This document shows, piece by piece, positions 17,073 through 28,803 of a stretch of 38,799 nt of DNA. Source of the DNA: Geobacter sp. (GTDB taxonomy: Bacteria; Desulfobacterota; Desulfuromonadia; Geobacterales; Pseudopelobacteraceae); assembly GCA_009886055.1 (NCBI GenBank), contig VFJM01000157.1:1-38799 (forward strand). Direction: 5' to 3'. The notes beneath the pieces were generated by a model. It saw nothing but the letters and a program-made list of their open reading frames with translations. It did no database searches and was not told where the DNA came from. The position numbers and the translations under genes were made by a program. Within the stretch, counting starts at the first letter, position 1. Every line of letters begins with the position of its first letter.

Positions 17073-18274
17073 ACACCATGCGAAACGACCACCACAATCA
17101 TACAAAGCGGCTTCCCAGGTTTATCCGCCTGCTCGGCCGGCTGCGCCCTCTGGAGCTGCCGGTCACCCACCGTCATAACAGCGTCGAACTCTTCCAGGGA
17201 GGGAGACAGTTTTTTGAGGCGCTGTTTGCATCGATCCGCTCTGCAGAACGAACCATCCTGCTGGAATACTACATCATAAAAAATGACCATATCGGCACCG
17301 GGGTGGCGAGTGAGCTGGTCGCCGCGGTCCAACGGGGGGTTACGGTCAGGCTGATCTACGATTATATCGGCTGTCTTGACACGCCCGCCTCCTATTTCAA
17401 AAACCTTTCCAAGCAGGGAGTCAAACTGCTCCCGTTCAACGTCCCCTCTTTCAAGCGGGGGGTCTACTGGTTCGATAAACGGGATCATCGCAAGATGGTG
17501 ATTGTCGACGGTATGCTGGCCTTTCTGGGAGGATTCAATATCGGTGATGAGTATGCCGGCTGTGTGGACGAAAAACAGAGCTTCCGGGATCTGGGCTTCA
17601 GTATCCGGGGTGAGGCGGTGTGTGAACTGGAGGCGATATTCGACGAAACCTGGTACGGTGAGCGGGGTAAGGCTGCTCCGCTGGCGGCGGCAGAACGGCC
17701 ACGGCAGCCCGACAGCAAAAGCGGTGATGCAGCTGTCAATATCATCAGCGGCGGCCCCCGTCAGCGGCGTTCCTACATCCGTGAGGCGTTTCAGGTCAAT
17801 ATCGCCTCCGCTGCCGAAGAGATCCTGATTGCCACTCCGTACTTCGTACCCGGCCCGCGCATCATCCGCTCCCTGCTGCGGGCTGTCCGACGTGGTGTGC
17901 GGGTGCGGCTGCTGTTGCCGGCCCGTAGTGACGTGCCGCTGATGCTTTTACTCGGCAGGAGCTCATACGCCACGCTGCTGCGGGGCGGGGTCGAGATATT
18001 CGAGATGGGACGGGAGATTCTGCATGCGAAGGTTATGCTGATTGACGCCGAGCGGACGGTCATCGGCTCTGCCAACCTCGACCAGCGCAGTTTTCATCGC
18101 AATTTCGAGATCAACTGCCTGGTGGATAACGTCCGGTTCGGCGGACAGATCCGGGCGCTGCTGCTGGAGGATATCGACAGCTCCTCCCCGGTAGATCTTG
18201 ATGTCCATGAGCGGCGCGGTATGGTGATCCGGATCATTGAACGGGTGGTCGGCCTGTTCGGGTGGTTTTTGTGA
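17069..18274 (+). CDS. Phospholipase D-like protein, cardiolipin synthase family
   Basis: Two HKD-type motifs: DHRKMVIVDGMLAFLGGFNIGDEY and HAKVMLIDAERTVIGSANLDQRSF; N-terminal LLEYYIIKNDHIG. Confidence 0.92.
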   Translation: MNTMRNDHHNHTKRLPRFIRLLGRLRPLELPVTHRHNSVELFQGGRQFFEALFASIRSAERTILLEYYIIKNDHIGTGVASELVAAVQRGVTVRLIYDYIGCLDTPASYFKNLSKQGVKLLPFNVPSFKRGVYWFDKRDHRKMVIVDGMLAFLGGFNIGDEYAGCVDEKQSFRDLGFSIRGEAVCELEAIFDETWYGERGKAAPLAAAERPRQPDSKSGDAAVNIISGGPRQRRSYIREAFQVNIASAAEEILIATPYFVPGPRIIRSLLRAVRRGVRVRLLLPARSDVPLMLLLGRSSYATLLRGGVEIFEMGREILHAKVMLIDAERTVIGSANLDQRSFHRNFEINCLVDNVRFGGQIRALLLEDIDSSSPVDLDVHERRGMVIRIIERVVGLFGWFL

Positions 18275-19098
18275 ATTTCATACAACGTGGCCGGAAACGG
18301 CCATATGAGCGCTTTGGCGACAGTGGAGGCCTGATCGACAGTCATTGCCATCTCGATCTGGAACCGCTCAACTCCGTGTTTCAGCACATTGTGCAGGAGG
18401 CCACCGCTGCAGGAGTCCAGGGCTTTGTCGTCCCCGGGGTGCACCCCGATGGATGGTCCGGAATCTCCGCAATCGCTGCAGAAACCCCCCGGATCATGCC
18501 GGCATACGGCATCCATCCGATGCACGCGGGATGTGCGAATGACCAGGTTATTGACCGGCTGCTGGAACTCGCTGCTCAGGGAGTTGCCGTCGGTGAAACC
18601 GGTCTTGATCCGGCCTATCAGGTGCCTATGGAGCTGCAGGAGCGGGCGTTTCGAGAGCAGCTCCGGGTAGCAGGAACGTACGGGTTGCCGGTACTGATTC
18701 ATTGCAGGCGGGCGTTTCAACGGGTAGCGCAGATTCTGCGCGAAGAGCGTGCCGACCGGTTGGGGGGGATCATGCACGCCTTCTCCGGCTCTGTGGAAAT
18801 GGCGCGCGAGTTCATCCGGCTCGGCTTTGCCATCTCGATTTCCGGGACCGTTACCTGGAATAATGCCGTCAAACCGTTGCGTGTTGCCCGGGAGCTGCCT
18901 CTGGAGCATCTGGTGCTGGAGACCGACGCCCCCGATATGACCCCTGAGCGGTATCGCGGAGGTTTCAACCGCCCGGCGTGGATAACGGAAACAGCGCTCC
19001 GGGTTGCGGAGGTGAGGGGGATATCTCTGGAAGATGTTGCCAGGATGACTACCGGCAATGTCCGGCGCATCCTGCGGCTGGGAAGCATTTCTGCTTGA
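18271..19098 (+). CDS. TatD family metal-dependent hydrolase
   Basis: LIDSHCHLDLEPL, AYGIHPMHA, AVGETGLDPAY, PVLIHCRRA, GGIMHAFSGSVEMA, LVLETDAPDMTPERYRG. GTG at 18271 overlaps the upstream stop. Confidence 0.92.
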   Translation: MNFIQRGRKRPYERFGDSGGLIDSHCHLDLEPLNSVFQHIVQEATAAGVQGFVVPGVHPDGWSGISAIAAETPRIMPAYGIHPMHAGCANDQVIDRLLELAAQGVAVGETGLDPAYQVPMELQERAFREQLRVAGTYGLPVLIHCRRAFQRVAQILREERADRLGGIMHAFSGSVEMAREFIRLGFAISISGTVTWNNAVKPLRVARELPLEHLVLETDAPDMTPERYRGGFNRPAWITETALRVAEVRGISLEDVARMTTGNVRRILRLGSISA

Positions 19099-19197
19099 AT
19101 ATGGATTTTTGTCGATTCTGTGCTACTATTTCAAATCAGGTGTGATGTATCGCACGAGTCCCGATAACAACTTCCAACTTGACTAAGGAGCGACTCG

Positions 19198-19530
19198 ATG
19201 AACTATGCCCTTTTATTTCTTTCCGTATGTGTCGTCACCATAAGCGGCTGCGCCATGTTCACCGCCTGGAAAAGCATCCCTCCGCCCGGGGGATGCGACC
19301 AGTGCCATACCACGGCGATCAGCGCCAACTGGCAGGCAGCCTACACACCGGCCACGGTATCAGATGAGCGCGGGCGTCTCCCCTTCCAGACCCCCGAATA
19401 CAACCAACCTTCCCTGGGTGGGCAGCAGTCGCCGCTGGAGGAGAAAAAAGTGGAGGAAAAGGCATGTTTCGACTGCCACAAATCCCCTACACCTGCACAT
19501 AAGGAACGTAAAGGGCGCTTTCATCATTAG
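19198..19530 (+). CDS. Small di-heme c-type cytochrome, predicted lipoprotein
   Basis: Lipobox TISGC; two CxxCH motifs (CDQCH, CFDCH) in 110 aa; SD AAGGAGCGA upstream. Confidence 0.8.
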   Translation: MNYALLFLSVCVVTISGCAMFTAWKSIPPPGGCDQCHTTAISANWQAAYTPATVSDERGRLPFQTPEYNQPSLGGQQSPLEEKKVEEKACFDCHKSPTPAHKERKGRFHH

Positions 19531-19691
19531 TAAGTCAGAAGAGATTTTCTGCGGACTCTATGCAGAAAATCTCTTCGTTAACGCACTCATCCCGATTTTC
19601 CGGGGCTAGTAAGCTAGAAGAGATTTTCAGCGGAATGTTGCAGAGAATAACTTCGGTACCGCCCGTATCCTGTCTATAAGTGCTGACATAA
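19528..19691. repeat. Two-unit palindromic interspersed repeat, copy 2 (units 19528-19606 and 19607-19691)
   Basis: Units start TAGTAAGTCAGAAGAGATTTTCTGCGG and TAGTAAGCTAGAAGAGATTTTCAGCGG. Unit 1 hairpin GATTTTCTGC..GCAGAAAATC. The same two-unit order occurs at 1978-2150. Confidence 0.75.
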
Positions 19692-19736
19692 GCGAGCGAT
19701 CAAGCAGATAACCCCGCCGCACGAAGGATACCGATC

Positions 19737-22397
<2,661 letters not shown>

Positions 22398-22424
22398 AAC
22401 GGCATTAAAAGGTCTTTCCCGCGC

Positions 22425-23132
22425 TCAATCGCCTTCGCGGCTGAATCGGTATCCGACCGCGCGCACCGTCTGAAAATGTTTCGGATGGGAGGGGTCCGGT
22501 TCGAAGTATTTCCGGAGCCGGACGATAAAGTTGTCCAGCGTCCGGGTCTCGGTGTCGCTGCTGTACCCCCATACGGACTGCAACAGATCGCTGCGATGGA
22601 TCGCCTGCCCCTCTTTCTGGAAAAAGAGGGAGAGCACCCGTACTTCCATCTCGGTCAGGTCAATCTCCCCCTGGGCTGTTCTTGCCCGGTACGAAAGCAG
22701 GAACACCTCATTGTCGCCAAAGCGATACCCCTCCTCAACCGGCTCCGGGCGATACCATGAAGAGCGGCGCAGCATCCCTTTGACCCGCAGCAGAAATTCC
22801 ACCAGATTGAACGGTTTGGTGAGGTAATCATCGGCGCCGTTTTCCAGCCCCTCCACCCGGTCGGCATCTTCGGAGCGGGCGGTCAGCATCAGAATAGGAA
22901 CACGCGGATCGACCGCCCTGATGGCGCGGCACGCCTGGAAACCATCCATGCCGGGGAGCATGACATCCAGAATAACCAGGTCAAAGCGTTCTATCTCGAG
23001 AGTTGCAAGAGCCCGCTCTGCGTTTTCAAAATGGCTGACCCGGTGCCCCTCTTCTTCCAGATTGAAGCAGATGCCGCGCGCCAGATGCATCTCGTCTTCA
23101 ACCAGCATGATATGTGGCTTGTCGTCACTCAT
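22425..23132 (-). CDS. OmpR/PhoB-family response regulator
   Basis: IMLVEDEMHLARGICFNLEEEGH...DLVILDVMLPGMDGFQACRAIR...LMLTARSEDADRVEGLENGADDYLTKPF, plus winged-helix DNA-binding region. Confidence 0.93.
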   Translation of the reverse strand: MSDDKPHIMLVEDEMHLARGICFNLEEEGHRVSHFENAERALATLEIERFDLVILDVMLPGMDGFQACRAIRAVDPRVPILMLTARSEDADRVEGLENGADDYLTKPFNLVEFLLRVKGMLRRSSWYRPEPVEEGYRFGDNEVFLLSYRARTAQGEIDLTEMEVRVLSLFFQKEGQAIHRSDLLQSVWGYSSDTETRTLDNFIVRLRKYFEPDPSHPKHFQTVRAVGYRFSREGD

Positions 23133-24078
23133 TCAGGTCACCTCGCGCTGCGGGAAATTTTACGGTAAACGTGCACCCTTTGCCCGGCCCGTCGCTTGTC
23201 ACGCCGACCGTGCCGCCATACCCCTTGATTACGGATTCCACGATGTAGAGACCAAGCCCGGTTCCGCGGACATGGTCGCCCGGAGGCTGGACGCGGTAGA
23301 AGCGGTCGAATACCTTTTTTTGCTCTTTCCTGTCAAGTCCGCGCCCCTGATCCTGCACCGTGAGCTGCAGCCATGCCCCGACCTTGACGAGTCGGACCGA
23401 TATCTCCGGACTCTGCGGTGAATAGAGCACCGCATTTTCAAACAGGTTGCGCACCACCATTCCCATCTCTTCGGGATCGACCAGCGCCATCAGCGAGGAT
23501 GCCGCTTCGAATGAAATGCTCCCCCCCTGCGGCAGGGTGCCCCGCTCACGCTCGACATGCTCGCCCACCAGATGTGTCAGATCGGTCAGCCGCCGCTCGG
23601 AGAGCTTGCGTCGCTGCTCCAGGCGTGCGGCCATCAGCAGATTATTGATCAGATAATGGAGCCGGTCGGTATCCTGCAGCATGGTGCTGACGAACGAATC
23701 GAGTCGCTCTTCAGAGGGCCTGCGCAGACGGATCGTCTCCAGGTGGAGCTGGATTGAGGCGAGCGGGGATTTCAGCTCATGCGTCACCTGGGAGATGATG
23801 TTGCGCTGCTGAAGATACAGGTTTGACTGGCGGTTCCAGTAGACAAAGATCACGTACACGCCGATCAGGATCAGCACCAGCATGACCAGACCTTCTACCA
23901 TGACCGGCCAGTTAGCCCCCTGACCGAGCAGTTCGGGGCGGTATTTTTCAGCCAGTTCGCGGAACTCGCGGTGCTTGCCGATGAACCAGTAGATCCAGAA
24001 CACGACAACGGTGATCCAGACCAGCTGGATGGCGATCAATGCCATGATCGGATGGAAGATGCGGCGAAGAATGTTCAT
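23125..24078 (-). CDS. Membrane sensor histidine kinase
   Basis: Two TM segments; ISQVTHELKSPLASIQLHLETI (H-box), NLFENAVLYSPQ (N-box), DQGRGLDRKEQKKVFDRFYRV, GTGLGLYIVESVIKGYGG. Confidence 0.92.
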   Translation of the reverse strand: MNILRRIFHPIMALIAIQLVWITVVVFWIYWFIGKHREFRELAEKYRPELLGQGANWPVMVEGLVMLVLILIGVYVIFVYWNRQSNLYLQQRNIISQVTHELKSPLASIQLHLETIRLRRPSEERLDSFVSTMLQDTDRLHYLINNLLMAARLEQRRKLSERRLTDLTHLVGEHVERERGTLPQGGSISFEAASSLMALVDPEEMGMVVRNLFENAVLYSPQSPEISVRLVKVGAWLQLTVQDQGRGLDRKEQKKVFDRFYRVQPPGDHVRGTGLGLYIVESVIKGYGGTVGVTSDGPGKGCTFTVKFPAARGDLNE

Positions 24079-24236
24079 GATTTCTGCCACCTCGTGATGT
24101 AATCTGCGTCTGTGCGGCAGGTTGAGATGCCGCTGGAATAATGGTAGTGCCGTTTTGCACGCTTGTGCATCCAGCCGCTTTCTGATACGTTAGCACGCTG
24201 AATCAGAGTTATAAATGCCTTACGGAGTATGTGTCA

Positions 24237-24716
24237 ATGGCCAGTATTGATTTCAAGAAACTTAACCGGCAGATGATGATCTACCGGATCGTACAGACAA
24301 TATTAACGGGGCTGCTGATCGTCCTGGCGATAATTTTCCAGGGTCGCTTTGCCTCCCTCCAGAAGCCGGGACAGTTCATCAGCAGTATCGTGTTTGCCAT
24401 CGTTGTGCAGCTGCTGCTGATCTATCCGGTCTACCGGCTGGCCTGGCGCGATGCCGGAGTTGAAATAGAAGGGAGCCAGCCAAAATTGACCACCGAGCAG
24501 CTGTCCGCTCTGCGTAAAAAACGGCTGATCGGGGATCTGTGGAAATTCTGCGGCGTGGCTTTTTTTATTGTCTTTGTCACGCTTATCCCGGATGCAAAGA
24601 AGGCGGCCGGGGCGCCGCTGGTTCTCGCCTCTACAATCTTCTCGTTTCTGCTGACCTGCCTGATGTATTTCCAGTGCTTCAACTTCTGCGCCAAAAAGCG
24701 GATGAAATCATTGTAA
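24237..24716 (+). CDS. Predicted membrane protein, function unknown
   Basis: About 160 aa with several hydrophobic segments; GGAG SD about 10 nt before ATG 24237. Confidence 0.7.
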   Translation: MASIDFKKLNRQMMIYRIVQTILTGLLIVLAIIFQGRFASLQKPGQFISSIVFAIVVQLLLIYPVYRLAWRDAGVEIEGSQPKLTTEQLSALRKKRLIGDLWKFCGVAFFIVFVTLIPDAKKAAGAPLVLASTIFSFLLTCLMYFQCFNFCAKKRMKSL

Positions 24717-24726
24717 TCATCCGATA

Positions 24727-24750
24727 AGGGGCGCGGCACGCAGCGCCCCT
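24727..24750. terminator. Hairpin between convergent genes
   Basis: AGGGGCGCggcacgcaGCGCCCCT, overlapping the 24749-24751 stop codon of the helicase gene. Confidence 0.45.
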
Positions 24751-27250
24751 ACGCCCCCCTGAAAAACTCCTCCATCCTGGCAAACAGCTCAGTTGAATCC
24801 CCTCTGACTATTTCCGTATCCGGCAGCGAGCGGAGAAAAATCCTGCCGTAACTCTTGTTGAGTACGCGACGGTCAAGGATCAGTACCGCTCCACGGTCAT
24901 CGCGGCTCCGGATCAGCCGCCCGAAACCCTGACGGAACTTGATAACCGCCTGCGGCACGGAAAAATCGCGGAACGGGTCACCGCCATCGGCCTTGATTTT
25001 TTCGGCGCGCGCCTGTTGAACCGGCTCGGTCGGCACCTGGAACGGGAGCCGGGCGATGATCACCAGCCGCAGCGCCTCTCCCTTGACATCGACCCCCTCC
25101 CAGAACGAATCGGTGCCGAACAGCACGGCATTACCCTCCGCGCGGAACTTCGTCAGCAGGGCGTGGCGACCGGTTTCCCCCTGTTTGAGGGAGGTCAGCC
25201 CGAGGCGTGACAGCGCAGGGGAGAGAACCTGGTACACACGGTTGAGCATATCGTAGGAGGTGAAGAGGATAAAGGCTCCTCCGCGTGAGATCGTAACCGC
25301 CCGGAGGATATGGCTCTCCAGTGCTTCCCGGTAGCCGGGCGCCGTCGGCTCCGGCATCTCATCCGGTATCGCGACAAAAACCTGGCGCGCATAGTCAAAT
25401 GGGGATGCCAGCTGCAGTTCGGTGAGGCGTTCCTTGGGGAGCAGGGCGAAGCCGGTCCGCTTTTTGAGATAGCCGAATTCCCCCCCCACCGTCAGCGTGG
25501 CGGAGGTGACGATAATGGTTTTGAGCCGGTCGAGGACGCTCTCCTTCAGCTGGGCCGAGATGTCGAGCGGCGCGGCGGTGAGCCGGGCCTGGACGCCCCG
25601 GCTCCCCCGCCTGGTCTCGATCCAGCGGCAGTATCCTTCGGCTTCGGTCGTGAAGAAGAGCAGTGCGTCTGCCATCGCCTGCAGCCGCCCTTCAATCCCC
25701 CCCGTATCGAGCAGCTGGTCGGCCAGCTTTTCCTGCAGCTTCTCCGGGAGATCCTTTGAGCGCCGCAACAGAGTGCGCAGCGACGAGGTATAGTCATTCA
25801 CGGCATCCGCCAGAACGTGGAGCCGCTGCCGGCACTCCTGCCAGAAGGGGGTGCGCTCCACCTCAGGGGTGATCCGCAGCTTCTGCTCCCTGCCGGCCGC
25901 ACCCCCTGCCCCATGCTCTACACTCACCGCCAGCCAATCCATGGTCTGCTCCGTCACTCCGGTCAGATCATGGGCTTTGGGGAGGAGATGACTTTCAAGC
26001 AGCCCCGACAGCTCGGTGTAGAGCCCCTCCTGCGATTCCGGCAGGTCACGGGTGATGCGGGAGGAGATGATCGTCAGCAGACCGGCACGGCCGGCCTTCT
26101 GCGGCACCAGCCGCTGCAGTTGCTTGAGGATCCCGCTCCGGGCGATCGTCAGTGACAGATGGCTGGTGGCGACATCCTCCAGATGATGACCCTCGTCGAA
26201 TATCAGGCGGGTAAACGGGGGGAGGATGGCGGTGGCATCGTAGCCGGTCTCCTTGCGGAGGACGATGTCCGACAGCAGCAGGGCGTGGTTTACCACCAGC
26301 ACCCGTGCGGTAGATGATTCGCGCCTGGCCCGGTAGAAGAAGCAGCGGTTGAAATGCTTGCAGCGTGAGCGGCCGCACTGGTCGGCTTCGCAGCAGACCT
26401 CCTCCCAGGTGCCGCCGTGCGGCGTGAAGGCGAGATCACTGCGGCAGCCGTCCTGACTGCTGCGGCTCCACTCGATGATGGTTGTCAGCTCGGCAGACGA
26501 TTCATCCGGGAAAAGCGACGGTTCCGCCTCCGCATGTTCCAGTTTGCGCAGACAGGCGTAGTTGCTGCGACCCTTGACCAGCGCCGCCTTGAACTCCACG
26601 GCGCAGTTGCGGGCCAGGAAGGGGAGGTCTTTTCTGATCAGCTGTTCCTGCAGATTGATGGTGTTGGTGGATACCACCACCCGCTCATTGTTCCGCACCG
26701 CCCAGAGAATGGCCGGAATCAGGTACGCCAGCGACTTTCCGGTGCCGGTGCCGGCCTCTACGAGTACCACCCGGTCATGGTTGAAGGCTTCGGCGACGGC
26801 AAAGGCCATTCTCACCTGTTCCTCGCGCTGCTCAAATCCCTTGAGGTGCGCCATCATGCCGTCAGAAGCAAAGACACGGCCGATCTCCTCCAGGGAGAGG
26901 AGCTCACCTTTCTTCTCGGTAAAAGGGGCGACTACCTGATAACAGCGGCTGCAGTCGTTGTTGACGATGGCAAAGCCGATCCCCTGGTTGCCGCAAACCG
27001 AGGCGATGTCCATATCCGCAGATGAGGGTGTCAAGTCGCCGGAGGGATGGTTGTGGATGACGACGTCGCCACCCGATGCGCGGGTGATAATGGCGGGCAC
27101 CGCCACCTTGCTGCCGCGGGCGATGACCTCCGCTTCACAGACGATGCCGTCTACGTTGGTGCGACCGATGAAGAACACCTCGTTGCCCCCGGCAGCGGCA
27201 ATCTCGTGGCGCATCAGGGCGCGGCAATCGGAGGTAAATTGAGTTTCCAT
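24749..27250 (-). CDS. Fusion protein: N-terminal RadC-like JAB/MPN(JAMM) domain plus DinG/XPD-type helicase
   Basis: IHNHPSGDLTPSSADMDIA (HxH...D JAMM/RadC motif), then VLVEAGTGTGKSLAYLIPAIL, CCEADQCGRSRCKHFNRCFFY (probable Fe-S cysteines), LIFDEGHHLEDVATSH, TIIVTSATLTVGGEFGYLKKRTG. Confidence 0.9.
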   Translation of the reverse strand: METQFTSDCRALMRHEIAAAGGNEVFFIGRTNVDGIVCEAEVIARGSKVAVPAIITRASGGDVVIHNHPSGDLTPSSADMDIASVCGNQGIGFAIVNNDCSRCYQVVAPFTEKKGELLSLEEIGRVFASDGMMAHLKGFEQREEQVRMAFAVAEAFNHDRVVLVEAGTGTGKSLAYLIPAILWAVRNNERVVVSTNTINLQEQLIRKDLPFLARNCAVEFKAALVKGRSNYACLRKLEHAEAEPSLFPDESSAELTTIIEWSRSSQDGCRSDLAFTPHGGTWEEVCCEADQCGRSRCKHFNRCFFYRARRESSTARVLVVNHALLLSDIVLRKETGYDATAILPPFTRLIFDEGHHLEDVATSHLSLTIARSGILKQLQRLVPQKAGRAGLLTIISSRITRDLPESQEGLYTELSGLLESHLLPKAHDLTGVTEQTMDWLAVSVEHGAGGAAGREQKLRITPEVERTPFWQECRQRLHVLADAVNDYTSSLRTLLRRSKDLPEKLQEKLADQLLDTGGIEGRLQAMADALLFFTTEAEGYCRWIETRRGSRGVQARLTAAPLDISAQLKESVLDRLKTIIVTSATLTVGGEFGYLKKRTGFALLPKERLTELQLASPFDYARQVFVAIPDEMPEPTAPGYREALESHILRAVTISRGGAFILFTSYDMLNRVYQVLSPALSRLGLTSLKQGETGRHALLTKFRAEGNAVLFGTDSFWEGVDVKGEALRLVIIARLPFQVPTEPVQQARAEKIKADGGDPFRDFSVPQAVIKFRQGFGRLIRSRDDRGAVLILDRRVLNKSYGRIFLRSLPDTEIVRGDSTELFARMEEFFRGA

Positions 27251-27277
27251 AAGGTCTGGTACCATAGCACACTGCAC

Positions 27278-27316
27278 GAAAAAAGGCACCGGGGAAACCG
27301 GGTGCCTTTTTTAAAT
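27278..27316 (-). terminator. Rho-independent-type terminator after the chromate transporter genes (symmetrical, may act both ways)
   Basis: AAAAAAGGCACCGGGGAAACCGGGTGCCTTTTTTAAA: GC-rich stem flanked by A-run and T-run. Confidence 0.85.
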
Positions 27317-27342
27317 ACTGACAAACAGAAATGCGGTAACGG

Positions 27343-27861
27343 TCAGTTCAGCAGCAGTCCAACGACCCCCGCACCCAGTATAACAAACATCGGCGTGACT
27401 TTTGTCCATTTGAAGAGCGCAAAGCCGACCGCCAGGATCAAAAACTCCTTCGCTCCCGTAAGTGATGCAACCCCCAGGTTCCAGGCAGCGGCGGCCACCA
27501 GTCCGACCACCGCCGGGAGCAGGCCGTCGAGGGTGCTGCTGATGATGTCGATTTTCTTCAGGCGATCGTAATTGCGCCCGACGACCAGCATCAGCACGAC
27601 ACAGGGGAGGAAAATAAAGATCGTGGCGATCAGGGCGCCCGGAAAGCCCCCGGCCCGGAAACCGGTAAAGGTGGCCAGCATCGCAAGCGGTCCGGGGGTC
27701 AGTTGCGAGAGCGCCAGGCCGTCGAGAAACTGCTGCAGGGTCAGCCACCGGTACTGTTCGACCATGATATGGTTAAGGAGCGGAATAAGCACGTAGCCGC
27801 CGCCGACAAACATCAGGCCGATGCGGAGGTAGATCCAGGCAATCGTAAACAGGGAGGTCAT
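27343..27861 (-). CDS. Chromate transporter, second short-chain subunit (ChrA half)
   Basis: MTSLFTIAWIYLRIGLMFVGGGYVLIPLLNHIMVEQYRWLTLQQFLDGLALSQLTPGPLAMLATFTGFRAGG; ATGA overlap with the upstream half. Confidence 0.88.
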   Translation of the reverse strand: MTSLFTIAWIYLRIGLMFVGGGYVLIPLLNHIMVEQYRWLTLQQFLDGLALSQLTPGPLAMLATFTGFRAGGFPGALIATIFIFLPCVVLMLVVGRNYDRLKKIDIISSTLDGLLPAVVGLVAAAAWNLGVASLTGAKEFLILAVGFALFKWTKVTPMFVILGAGVVGLLLN

Positions 27862-28418
27862 CAGCTGAGCCTCCGGCGGATGTAGGAGTTGGCGAGCGAC
27901 CAGAGCGCCGCTCCGAGAAGGATCCAGGCGGCATTGAGTTTGAGAAATACCGATGCGCCGAAGGCAGCGAGTGCCATCAGGACGCCGACCCCCCCCTTGA
28001 TCTGCTTGCGTCCCATATCGATGGCGACCACGACGATCAGTCCGATGATCACCGGATTGGTCCCCTTGAGGGCGGCCTGCAGTTGTGGCAGCTTGTGGTA
28101 GGTAAAATAGATCCAGGAGAGCAGTGATACCAGCAGGAAGGAGGGGAGGATAAAGCCGATTGCTGCTATGATTCCCCCGCGGATGCCGCGCAGGTGGTGA
28201 CCGGTAAAGGTGCAGACGTTGAGCGAGAATGGCCCCAGAATCTGGCCGAAAGCCAGGCCGTGCAGAAACTCTTCCGACGTAATCCACCCCTTTTCACGGA
28301 CACAGGTCCGCTCCACCAGCGCCACAATGGCCATGCCGCCGCCAAAACCGGTCAGACCGATCATGGCAAAGGCAAGGAAAATATCGGTCAAACTGACCCT
28401 CTGTGCGCTGTCGCTCAT
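27861..28418 (-). CDS. Chromate transporter, first short-chain subunit (ChrA half)
   Basis: MSDSAQRVSLTDIFLAFAMIGLTGFGGGMAIVALVERTCVREKGWITSEEFLHGLAFGQILGPFSLNVCTFTGHHLRG. Confidence 0.88.
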   Translation of the reverse strand: MSDSAQRVSLTDIFLAFAMIGLTGFGGGMAIVALVERTCVREKGWITSEEFLHGLAFGQILGPFSLNVCTFTGHHLRGIRGGIIAAIGFILPSFLLVSLLSWIYFTYHKLPQLQAALKGTNPVIIGLIVVVAIDMGRKQIKGGVGVLMALAAFGASVFLKLNAAWILLGAALWSLANSYIRRRLS

Positions 28419-28803
28419 GCCGGATGTATAGCAGGAAGAGCGAGGCCGCGGCAAGGGGAAATGGCGGTGCGGCGCCTGGATAATGGTTTGCTGTTTAATT
28501 TGCTTTAACGATCTGAGAAAGTGTGGTAATGAAAATTATAAAATACTGTTTTTGCCTGGGATCGGAGGGAAGCCATGCTGAAGATGATGAAACGCAAACC
28601 CGCCACCGGGGCAGAATGACAAAGAGGCCCGCAGAGAAGTATGGAAATCGCTCATCTGCATACGGTATCGGGGGAATTCCGGGAACTTCCACAGAACATC
28701 CAGAACTCCCTGAACTACCTCAAAAAATCACCTCCATATCATCCAAAAATATGATAGATTGGCCGCACTCTTACGCAGAATAAACGAGCCGGGATACGGG
28801 AAA

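Noticed and set aside
17069-18274. PLD-like protein as a nuclease effector
   Set aside because: N-terminal LLEYYIIKNDHIG and the two spaced HKD motifs fit the cardiolipin synthase family better.
19100-19197. GEMM (cyclic di-nucleotide) riboswitch upstream of the small cytochrome
   Set aside because: Considered because GEMM riboswitches precede cytochrome genes in Geobacter, but I could not find the conserved core by eye.
27343-28287. Single 314-aa chromate transporter ORF
   Set aside because: The N-terminal part of that ORF is out-of-frame read-through of the upstream half; two short genes with an ATGA overlap fit better.
24749-28418. RadC-DinG fusion plus chromate transporter as a defence island
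   Set aside because: The genes are separated by a strong terminator (27278-27316), and nothing links the transporter to DNA processing.
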